A stretch of 8,159 nucleotides of DNA. Source: UBA8752 sp002172485 (GTDB lineage: Bacteria > Bacteroidota > Bacteroidia > Flavobacteriales_D > Sanyastnellaceae). Location of the stretch: the NCBI GenBank assembly GCA_042089915.1, contig JBELJZ010000034.1, forward strand, positions 1-8,159. The letters run 5' to 3'. This document shows positions 1-6,279 of the stretch, piece by piece. A program made the position numbers and the translations under genes. Under the pieces are notes generated by a model. The model ran no database searches, was not told where the DNA came from, and saw nothing but the letters and a program-made list of their open reading frames with translations. The number at the start of each line of letters is the position of its first letter. Position 1 is the first letter of the stretch.

Positions 1-50
1 AGTGTCCAGAAGCCGAGGATGGCCAAGCGGAAAAGGAATCGCGCGTTCAT
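1..50 (-). CDS. 5' end of a second DoxX-like membrane protein gene, cut by the window edge
   Basis: An ATG at 50-48 overlaps the TGA (49-47) of the preceding minus-strand gene in an ATGA arrangement. It opens a frame with no stop to the window edge. The peptide reads MNARFLFRLAILGFWT, and the last two bases, CT, force Leu as the next residue. Ten of these 17 residues match residues 11-27 of the neighbouring protein, including the core RLAIL and the WTL that follows, so this is probably a paralog starting at its first transmembrane helix. The 4-base overlap suggests translational coupling in a two-gene operon. Only 16 full codons are visible, so function cannot be assigned; the family link rests on this short match and the gene arrangement. 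Confidence 0.68.
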   Translation of the reverse strand, partial: MNARFLFRLAILGFWT

Positions 51-862
51 GGGGCGTCTTCGGTGTGGATGTAGAAAATAAGGGCGTCGGCCTTCTTCAA
101 TCGAAGGGGGGTGGGCACCGTGTAGATGTGCCGAATGCGTTCTTCCGGATGTTCCGCCTTGAACTGGGCGAGTGTGTTCTCAAACACGGTGCTTCCCCCC
201 AAGAAGGGGAAGGCCACCTTGTAGATGTGGTCGCCAGCGGGCTCGGCTGGCAGGGCTGCGGTCCGCTTGGGGAAGTCGCTGGCGCTGTGCCGGAAGATGG
301 CCGTGGCGGTGACGGCCACCAGGACCAGGGCCAGTCCGATGGCCGCCCGGAGTTGGCCCATCGGCATGGGCGCGGGTGGGGATGTCGTCACGGTGTTGTC
401 CGACGGCAGCCTGAGGAAGGCGACCCAGGACGCCAGCGAGACGAACCAGAACAGCGTGTGCTCCAGCAGTTCGAACCGGTCGCCGAACCAATGGTCTCCG
501 ATGGAGAAGAAGGTGAACGTGCCCAAGGTGAGGAGGGTGCCGATGAAGCCCCATTGGCGGGCGCGGTCTTGTTGTTCCTTCCATTCGAACCGCAGTGCAC
601 CGGCGAAATAGAGGAAGGCGAAGATTTCCAAGGCCCCCGCCACGACGAGCGCCGCATTGGCCACATGGGGCGACCCCAGGCCCACCGACTCGAAGTATTT
701 CTGGAATTGTGCGAAACGGTCGCGGCCGACCCACAGGAAGTGGGCGCCGCCGATGGCCTTGTCCAGCACGTTGAACGCCCAGAACAGCGTCCAATAAGCA
801 AGGATGGCGAGGCGGAGCAGCCGCCGCGTCGAGGAAGAAATGGCTGAGGTGAACGAATCCAT
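47..862 (-). CDS. DoxX-like multi-pass membrane protein of unknown function
   Basis: A 271-residue protein. Five hydrophobic segments are visible at about residues 15-36, 66-90, 104-122, 131-151 and 171-190. The first four give a four-helix layout like DoxX-type proteins, with an Asp-Lys pair (D34-K35) just after helix 1. Helix 5 follows a Pro/Thr-rich linker (about 155-168) and leads into a hydrophilic C-terminal tail of about 80 residues that matches no domain I know. Acidic and aromatic-histidine motifs (GDHW near 122-125, EHTLFWF near 134-140) flank helices 3 and 4. I chose the ATG at 862; a TTG at 877 in the same frame would add five residues but is less likely. A TAGATTG sequence at 881-875 is a poor match to a Bacteroidota -7 box. 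The gene overlaps a downstream paralog by 4 bases. DoxX relationship is inferred from helix layout only; substrate and role are unknown. Confidence 0.72.
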   Translation of the reverse strand: MDSFTSAISSSTRRLLRLAILAYWTLFWAFNVLDKAIGGAHFLWVGRDRFAQFQKYFESVGLGSPHVANAALVVAGALEIFAFLYFAGALRFEWKEQQDRARQWGFIGTLLTLGTFTFFSIGDHWFGDRFELLEHTLFWFVSLASWVAFLRLPSDNTVTTSPPAPMPMGQLRAAIGLALVLVAVTATAIFRHSASDFPKRTAALPAEPAGDHIYKVAFPFLGGSTVFENTLAQFKAEHPEERIRHIYTVPTPLRLKKADALIFYIHTEDAP

Positions 863-992
863 GAGTGCTGGGGTCAATCTAGTTCTGACAACCCTTCAGC
901 GTGGCAGAATCAGCGGGCATTGCCAACAACGACGGTCGGGCAAACTGAAGGCTATCCTTGAGGAGATGCACGAGACCCCCCATCTTGTGGCC
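863..992. promoter_or_regulatory. divergent control region between the membrane-protein operon and the sirtuin gene
   Basis: This 130-base stretch separates two divergent start codons (862 minus, 993 plus) and must hold both promoters. No perfect TAnnTTTG box is present. Near matches with one mismatch on the plus strand are TAGTTCTG (880-887) and TATCCTTG (953-960). The second lies 32 bases before the chosen sirtuin ATG. On the minus strand the candidates are TCAGTTTG (948-941) and TAGATTG (881-875). None has a clear TTG at the expected -33 distance, so the region is assigned from gene layout and not from any single motif. Confidence 0.4.
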
Positions 993-1733
993 ATGGACAA
1001 GGAGGAGAAACGGCCGGTGCTCGCGGTGCTCTCGGGGGCTGGCATCAGCCGAGAGAGCGGGATCAAAACCTTCCGGGATGGCGATGGATTGTGGGAGGAC
1101 CACGATGTGATGGAGGTGGCCACGCCCCAAGCATGGGCCCGCGACCCTGAATTGGTGCAGCGGTTCTACAACGCCCGCCGCCGCCAGCTCGAGCAGGTGG
1201 CGCCCAATGCTGCCCACTTCGCGTTGGCAGAGCTCGAGGCCCATTTCGACGTGCGCATCGTGACCCAAAACGTGGACGACCTCCACGAGCGGGCCGGCAG
1301 CACGCAGGTCCTCCACCTTCACGGGGAACTTCGCAAAGTGCGGCCCGAGGACGATTCAGGCATCGACGACACCCGCATTCTGACGGTCGGACGGGACTTT
1401 CCGGGACCCGACGTGAACATGGGCGATGCGGACCAACGCGGGGTGCAGCTCCGGCCACACGTGGTGTGGTTTGGTGAGGCCGTTCCGATGCTCGAACGGG
1501 CTGCGGAAACGGTGGCTCAAGCCGATGCCCTGCTCGTGGTCGGCACCTCCATGCAGGTCTATCCCGCTGCGGGTCTCGTGCATTTCGCCCCTGCTGGCTG
1601 TCTGGTCACCATGGTGAATCCGGACCCCGACGCCATCGCCGGTTTCGAGTCGGTGGTCACCGAATTCATCCAAGCCCCCGCCTCAGAGGGCGTTGCAAAG
1701 TGGGCAGCGAAGCGATTGAAGGGGCGAGTCTGA
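993..1733 (+). CDS. cobB: NAD-dependent protein deacylase, SIR2/CobB-type sirtuin without zinc cysteines
   Basis: A 246-residue cytoplasmic sirtuin that should remove acyl groups from lysines, using NAD and yielding nicotinamide and O-acyl-ADP-ribose. The Rossmann NAD motif GAGISRESGIKTFR is at residues 15-28, the NAD-pocket motif TQNVDDLHERAG at 91-102, the catalytic His of HGEL at 110, and LRPHVVWFGE and GTSMQVYPAAG at 153-162 and 184-194. Tyr59 and Arg62 (YNARRRQL) match the Tyr-x-x-Arg pair that gives SIRT5 and CobB their preference for succinyl- and malonyl-lysine, so desuccinylase activity is likely. The four zinc-ligand cysteines normally found after the catalytic His are absent: residues 111-152 have no Cys, and Cys203 is the only one in the chain. 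I chose the ATG at 993 because it gives the usual compact start just before the NAD motif. An ATG at 966 would add nine residues, but its GAGGAG sits directly against the codon, too close for ribosome binding. The gene symbol follows the closest characterised relative. Confidence 0.9.
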   Translation: MDKEEKRPVLAVLSGAGISRESGIKTFRDGDGLWEDHDVMEVATPQAWARDPELVQRFYNARRRQLEQVAPNAAHFALAELEAHFDVRIVTQNVDDLHERAGSTQVLHLHGELRKVRPEDDSGIDDTRILTVGRDFPGPDVNMGDADQRGVQLRPHVVWFGEAVPMLERAAETVAQADALLVVGTSMQVYPAAGLVHFAPAGCLVTMVNPDPDAIAGFESVVTEFIQAPASEGVAKWAAKRLKGRV

Positions 1734-1743
1734 GCACTTTTGA

Positions 1744-4248
1744 TCAGAGGTCGACGCGGTAGAAGAAGATGGGCAGGAAGCCGAGCTGGTATTCCTCGCG
1801 AATGCTGTCCTCGGGGCTTCCACCTTCATCGGGAGCGTAGGTCAATTTCAACACGTTTTGTGTTCCCAATACGTTGACGAAATCGATGCCGAGTTCGTGG
1901 GTGGCGGTGGGCCGGTTCCAGGTCAGGTTCGTCTTGAGGTCGAAGCGGAAGTAGTCCTTGAATTGCAGGGTGTTGCGCTGGGTGTCCTCGTAGATGATTT
2001 CGCGGAGCTGGTTGGACGCCGCGATGTCGACGGGTCCGTACCACCGGCCGCCCACCATGGTGCACTTGGCGCCGGTGACGAGGGACAGGCCGCTTTCGTT
2101 CAAGCGCCATTCGCGGCTGCCGAGGGCATTCAGGGCATACTTGCCGTTGTAGTCGGTGTTGCGCCAGACGCCATCGGCTCCCTTGAATTGCGCATCGAAG
2201 ACCGATCCGGTCAGCAGGACGAACCAGCCGTCGCGGAACGCCCGGGAGACGGTGGCTTCCACGCCGATGTTGCGGGCGATGCCTTCGTTGACCAGCCGGC
2301 CGGGGAAGAGGCGGCTGAAGCTGCTGCCCGCATTGACGAGGGAATAGCTGCCGTTGACCGCGCCCCAAGCGGGATCGTCGGCGTCGGCGATGGGGATGTC
2401 GAAGAGGTGCTGGTGGTAAGCCTCCAGCTTCAGCGACCAGTTGGCCGAGAGGGACCGGGCGAAGCCGAAGACGTTGTGCCAGCTGCGGGTGAAGCCCATG
2501 TTCTGGTTGGGCATCAGCAGGGCGCCGGGGTTGTCGGGATCGGCGCCGATGCTGCTGGCGTAGAGGTAGGGGGCCTGGGTCTGGGAATGCAGGCCGGATC
2601 CGGCAGACCACACGGTGCCGCCCGGGCTGATGTATTGAAGGCCCAGTCGCGGCTCCGCGTAGGATGCGGCGCCGGAACGCTGGTCGAACTGAGCGTGGAG
2701 GCCGACGTTGACGGTCCACGGTTCGGAAGGGCGCAGCTTGAGCTGGGCGAAGGGCTGGACCAACAGGCTGTTCATGGAGGCGTCCCACCGGGTGCCCCAG
2801 TCGCCCAGCGGTCCGTCGGGATCTTGTGGGAGGGTCCGAATGCTGTCGAGGAAGGTCCACCGCGTGAGGTCGGCGTTGACCCCGAAGCGGAGGGTGGCCG
2901 GTCCATCGGCGATGGGGTTCAGCTTCCGGTTGGCGTGGACGGCGAGGGCCAATCGGTCGTGGTTGAAGTCGTACGCCATGAAGGGCACGATGCTGTCCAA
3001 TCGGTAGGCGGAATCGGCCACGGCAGGGGGCACTTCCAATTCCCGGTAGACGAGCTCGTGGTTCGAGTATTGGCGGTCTCGGCTCGCGGCGATCGTGGCC
3101 TTGATGTAGGTCTTCTTGTTGATGGGCAAGGTATAGGTCGCGCCGGCGATGCCCATCCCGGTCCGGAAATATTGGTCGCGGTCGTTCTCGCCGTAGATGT
3201 TGCGCTCAGGCGCCACCTGGTCGCTGATGACGATGTCCACGCTGGACTTGCCGCCGAGGCCCCAAAGGGCGAGGGCGCCTCCGTTTTTCTGGGGGAAATG
3301 GAAACGGAAACTGCCGTCCTGATAGTAGGGCACGGCGCTGGTGCCAATGTCGATGCCGAGCTGGGAGAAGATGACCGCGGTGGAATAGCGGTAGTTGAGC
3401 AGCATGCTCGACCGTTTTTCGCGGTTGAGCGGCCCTTCGACAATGGCCTCGGTGCCGAGGAAGCCGAGCTGGGCGCTGGCCTGCCAGTCTTCTTGGTTGC
3501 CATTGCGCAGGCGCAGGTCGAAGACGGCGGCGGTGGAGTTGCCGAACTCGGCCGGGAAGGCCGCGGTGAAGAAGTCGGAGTTCGCGAGGGTTTTGTTGTT
3601 GACAATGGCCACGGGTCCACCACCGGATCCCGGCACACTGAAGTGGTTCGGATTGGGCAGGTCCACGCCCTCGACACGCCACAAGACGCCGGCCGGGCTG
3701 TTGCCGCGGACGACGATGTCGTTGCGGGAGTCGTCGGCGCCTTGGACGCCGGCGAAATTGCTGGCCATCCGCGCTGGGTCGCCACGGGATCCCGCGTACC
3801 GGTCAGTCTCTTCCACGGTGAAGGCGCGGGCGGAGACGGTGGCCATTTCGTTGAGGACCTCGCCTTCTTTGGTGGCGGTGACTTCGGCGGCCTGCATGGC
3901 CACGACGCTTTCGGACAGTTCGACTTCGAGCACGGTGGGCCGGCCAGAGTTGACGACCACCCCGTCCATGGTGCGGATGGCATAGCCCATGAAGCTCACG
4001 CGGAGTTGGTGGCGGCCGACGGGAACGTCAAAGGCGAAGCCGCCGTTCATGTCCGTGGCGGTGGGGGCGGCGTCCGATGTCAGGAGCTGGACGGTGGCCC
4101 CGGGTAGGGGAAACCGCGCCTCAGCGTCGAGGACGGTGCCGGTGATGCGACCGGTTGGCGCTTGTGAGAAAGCGGTACCGGAGAGCAGAACGATAAGGAG
4201 GGCGAGGACCCGAGCGGGGGTGCTCCAGCCAGACAAGTGGCAAAACAT
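1744..4248 (-). CDS. TonB-dependent outer-membrane receptor with N-terminal carboxypeptidase-regulatory-like domain
   Basis: An 834-residue outer-membrane beta-barrel receptor for energised uptake of an unidentified ligand. Residues 1-30 form a Sec signal peptide (hydrophobic LALLIVLLSGTAF, cleavage near SQA). Residues 33-115 are a carboxypeptidase-regulatory-like beta-sandwich (GRITGTVLDAE, LPGATV, TDMNGGFAFDVPVGRHQLRVSFMGY), common on Bacteroidota receptors. The plug spans about 120-250 and includes the motifs DPARMASNFAGVQGADDSRN, IVVRGNSPAGVLWRVEGVDL and FPAEFGNSTAAVFDLRLRNG. The rest is a barrel of alternating aromatic strands ending in FFYRVDL, a terminal aromatic strand suited to BAM-dependent assembly. 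The length is normal for the smaller receptors of this class. No SusD-like lipoprotein gene lies beside it, so it is not a classical SusCD glycan importer. The ligand cannot be read from the sequence. The ATG at 4248 is required for the signal peptide. The start lies only 13 bases beyond the terminator of the upstream gene, and no clear promoter was found. Confidence 0.9.
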   Translation of the reverse strand: MFCHLSGWSTPARVLALLIVLLSGTAFSQAPTGRITGTVLDAEARFPLPGATVQLLTSDAAPTATDMNGGFAFDVPVGRHQLRVSFMGYAIRTMDGVVVNSGRPTVLEVELSESVVAMQAAEVTATKEGEVLNEMATVSARAFTVEETDRYAGSRGDPARMASNFAGVQGADDSRNDIVVRGNSPAGVLWRVEGVDLPNPNHFSVPGSGGGPVAIVNNKTLANSDFFTAAFPAEFGNSTAAVFDLRLRNGNQEDWQASAQLGFLGTEAIVEGPLNREKRSSMLLNYRYSTAVIFSQLGIDIGTSAVPYYQDGSFRFHFPQKNGGALALWGLGGKSSVDIVISDQVAPERNIYGENDRDQYFRTGMGIAGATYTLPINKKTYIKATIAASRDRQYSNHELVYRELEVPPAVADSAYRLDSIVPFMAYDFNHDRLALAVHANRKLNPIADGPATLRFGVNADLTRWTFLDSIRTLPQDPDGPLGDWGTRWDASMNSLLVQPFAQLKLRPSEPWTVNVGLHAQFDQRSGAASYAEPRLGLQYISPGGTVWSAGSGLHSQTQAPYLYASSIGADPDNPGALLMPNQNMGFTRSWHNVFGFARSLSANWSLKLEAYHQHLFDIPIADADDPAWGAVNGSYSLVNAGSSFSRLFPGRLVNEGIARNIGVEATVSRAFRDGWFVLLTGSVFDAQFKGADGVWRNTDYNGKYALNALGSREWRLNESGLSLVTGAKCTMVGGRWYGPVDIAASNQLREIIYEDTQRNTLQFKDYFRFDLKTNLTWNRPTATHELGIDFVNVLGTQNVLKLTYAPDEGGSPEDSIREEYQLGFLPIFFYRVDL

Positions 4249-4261
4249 GAGAAATGAAGTT

Positions 4262-4292
4262 CAACAAAAAGGCCCGCACGGGGCGGGCCTTT
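4262..4292 (-). terminator. intrinsic terminator of the secreted cupredoxin gene
   Basis: A perfect 10-base-pair inverted repeat, AAAGGCCCGC (4268-4277) and GCGGGCCTTT (4283-4292), closes a 5-base loop. Read on the minus strand it is followed by TTTTTGTTG (4270-4262), a good U-tract. It lies 19 bases after the stop codon of the gene ending at 4312. The plus strand has only a short TTTGCTT after the stem, so the element works mainly on the minus strand. It ends just before the ATG (4248) of the next gene on that strand. Confidence 0.85.
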
Positions 4293-4311
4293 GCTTCAAA
4301 ACTGACACATC

Positions 4312-6183
4312 TCATCGCTGAATCGCGAGTCTTTTGGGCTCTGTTTCCTGAGGACCAGCGAGATAGAGTCCGGGGCGCAATCCGGAGAGGTAGAGGGTGG
4401 TGACCCCGGTGTAGACGGTGGCGGTGTGCACGCGGCGGCCGTTCAGGTCGAAGACCTCGAAGACGGTGGCTTCGCCGCCCCACACGACACGCAGTGCATC
4501 GGCGGCCGGATTCGGCATGAACTGCCAGGGCAGTTGACCGTTTTCTCCGACGCTCATGACCACGCTGAGGTTGAGGCAGGTCTCGCCCTCGCACCCGTCG
4601 GCATCGTTCTCTTCGAAACAGACTTCGCAGTCCTCCGTTCCGGTCACCGTGATGGTGTTGCCCTCGATGACCACCTCGTCACAGTCAGAGTACCATTCAA
4701 AGGTGTTGCCGTCGGCAGGTGTTCCCGTGAGCGTCACTGTGCTTCCGGCCTCGATGAGGGTGTCCCCATCGATGGTGCCGAGGCTCGCGTAGGTGCACTC
4801 GTCATCGTACAACGGATGGGAGCAGGCGTCGAAGTTGCAAGCATCCGGATCTGGGCATCCAACAGGGAAGCTGCTGTCGGGTGCGATGAAGAATTCCAAG
4901 GCTTCGACTGTGAAGCCCATTCCATCCCAAATCAAATCGGTATCGCCGATTTCAAGGGAGTTGTAGTTCATCACGGTATCGCAGACGCTCATGCTGACCG
5001 TGGCGATGTCTTCCGCTGCACTTTGATATCCTTCCTCCACGATGGTGGCTTCTGCGTCGGGGGACAACGCGAAGTAGAGGGGACCTCCAGTACTGTCTTG
5101 GGTGAGGGGAATGAGCAGGGCATCGGCACCGGGGTATCCTGTTGCACATTCCTCAAATTCGATCAGGCCGATGAAGTCGTCCTCTTCGAGGGTGAAGAGT
5201 TCCGTGTCGAAGTAGTTGCAGTCGTCCGCGTTGGTCGCGGTGCTGTCGTAGTTGCAGGCGAGCGGATCGTTGCACGCTACAACTTGGCCATAGTCGCAGG
5301 TGCTTGGGTCGGGGTTGGCGCACGGGTCGAAGTTGGTGGCGGTTGGGTCGGGACATCCGTCCGTCATGTTGGCCACCGGAGCCATGTTGAACCCGAGATT
5401 GTCGATGTTCCACGCTTCGCCATTCCATGTGGAGCTGATGCTGATCAGTCCAGCATCTCCGGACATGTCTTGCCCGCAAAAGGAGAAGCCCGCATTGTTG
5501 AAGGCGCCGATGGCGAGCGTGGCCTCCAAGGACGTCAACAGTCCTTGGTCCACCAGGTCGTCGATCCAGTCCTGAAGTTCGGAATCGACTTCGATGGTCA
5601 CTGGAGACCCTTCGACGTTGTTGACCTGCACGAGCACGCCTTCGGCCGGTTGGATGGCGCAGTCCAAGTCGGGGTTCAATGCAGAGGTGGCATTGACCCA
5701 GAAGCCCTCGGACAGGTCGAATGTCCCGTCGGCGTAAAGGCAATCGACGTCGGAGGTGGCCGTCTCGTCGTAGTTGCAGGCGAGGGCGTCATTGCACCCG
5801 CTCGCAGCGGATTCGACAGTGATGCTGGCGACCATGCCGTTCTGGGCGTGGTTGCCGATGCTGCAATCGTATTCGTAGTCGCCCGGCACCGTGAAGGTCA
5901 CCGCCCCCATGCACACGCCCATCGCGTTGCCGCTGACCGAAGGCAGGGAAAAGGCTTCTGGGTTGCCATAGGTCATGCCAGTCAGGGAGCTGATGTTGCC
6001 ATTGACATCGTGGAATCCGCCTTCATTGACCCACGCGACGGTTTCGCCGGCATTGATGGTGAGGGAAGCCGGGGAATAGTAAAGGTTGCCGGCCAGGATG
6101 GTGTGATCGGCACCGTCGCACGGCGTCTGGGCAACGACTGGGGCCAGCAGGAAAGCGAGCAGAAGGGTGGCAAGGATTCTCAT
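4312..6183 (-). CDS. T9SS-exported protein: cupredoxin domain, duplicated Cys-repeat module, Ig-like region and Por sorting domain
   Basis: A 623-residue acidic, cysteine-rich secreted protein. A Sec signal peptide (1-18, cleavage near VVA-Q) is followed by a plastocyanin/auracyanin-like cupredoxin domain (about 26-125). All four type 1 copper ligands are visible: His58 in GGFHDVNG, then Cys107, His112 and Met117 in CSIGNHAQNGM. The Cys-x4-His-x4-Met spacing resembles rusticyanin and auracyanin. Four Bacteroidota-type repeats follow, at about 129-150, 277-298, 303-324 and 442-465. They bracket two stretches of about 120 residues that I do not recognise. An Ig/PKD-like region with five Cys (466-540) precedes a type A T9SS sorting domain (about 552-623: MPNPAADAL, FDLNGR, LRPGLYL, terminal KRLAIQR). 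The protein is therefore probably released or anchored at the cell surface as a copper-binding electron carrier or copper-handling protein; that role is inferred. A weak -7-like TACATTG lies 18 bases before the ATG (6208-6202). The gene sits 96 bases after the SulP gene on the same strand. Confidence 0.9.
   Translation of the reverse strand: MRILATLLLAFLLAPVVAQTPCDGADHTILAGNLYYSPASLTINAGETVAWVNEGGFHDVNGNISSLTGMTYGNPEAFSLPSVSGNAMGVCMGAVTFTVPGDYEYDCSIGNHAQNGMVASITVESAASGCNDALACNYDETATSDVDCLYADGTFDLSEGFWVNATSALNPDLDCAIQPAEGVLVQVNNVEGSPVTIEVDSELQDWIDDLVDQGLLTSLEATLAIGAFNNAGFSFCGQDMSGDAGLISISSTWNGEAWNIDNLGFNMAPVANMTDGCPDPTATNFDPCANPDPSTCDYGQVVACNDPLACNYDSTATNADDCNYFDTELFTLEEDDFIGLIEFEECATGYPGADALLIPLTQDSTGGPLYFALSPDAEATIVEEGYQSAAEDIATVSMSVCDTVMNYNSLEIGDTDLIWDGMGFTVEALEFFIAPDSSFPVGCPDPDACNFDACSHPLYDDECTYASLGTIDGDTLIEAGSTVTLTGTPADGNTFEWYSDCDEVVIEGNTITVTGTEDCEVCFEENDADGCEGETCLNLSVVMSVGENGQLPWQFMPNPAADALRVVWGGEATVFEVFDLNGRRVHTATVYTGVTTLYLSGLRPGLYLAGPQETEPKRLAIQR
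4786..5799 (-). repeat. internal tandem duplication of a roughly 165-residue module inside the secreted cupredoxin protein
   Basis: Two copies lie in series: copy A, residues 129-300 (5799-5284), and copy B, residues 303-466 (5277-4786). Each starts with a [G/A]CNDxLACNYDxTAT repeat and ends with GCPDPxAxNFDxC. The intervening parts share a W-x-G...[IV]xxLxFx[MI]AP pattern just before the closing repeat. At DNA level an 18-base identity, GTCGTAGTTGCAGGCGAG on the plus strand, occurs at 5245-5262 and 5767-5784, each 15 bases from the module boundary. The middle part is strongly diverged, and copy B is about nine residues shorter between the repeats. Confidence 0.7.
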
Positions 6184-6279
6184 GGTGTGATGTTGTCAGG
6201 ACAATGTATTTCGAAAGCCCTTTGCGACGCACCTTTCGTGCTTCAACCATTCACGTCCGGCTGTGGAAGACGGGAGGAC

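Noticed and set aside
2..847. A 281-codon open frame on the plus strand at the left edge
   Set aside because: It is antisense to a protein with five clear transmembrane helices and reads as low-complexity Gly/Glu/Arg-rich sequence.
863..877. TTG start at 877 for the left membrane protein
   Set aside because: An ATG lies five codons downstream in the same frame, and the extra residues add no visible feature.
804..992. Extended N terminus of the sirtuin from a start at 804
   Set aside because: The extra 63 residues overlap the start of the divergent membrane-protein gene and match no sirtuin N terminus. The NAD-binding motif begins normally after the ATG at 993.
1858..4107. A 749-codon open frame on the plus strand
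   Set aside because: It is antisense to the TonB-dependent receptor, with low-complexity Val/Gly/Asp/Glu composition and no recognisable motif. The receptor on the other strand is clearly coding.
6222..6240. Possible terminator after the SulP gene (GCAC-CTTTC-GTGC)
   Set aside because: The stem is only 4 bp with no following T-tract on the minus strand, so it is not a credible terminator. SulP and the cupredoxin gene could share read-through transcripts.
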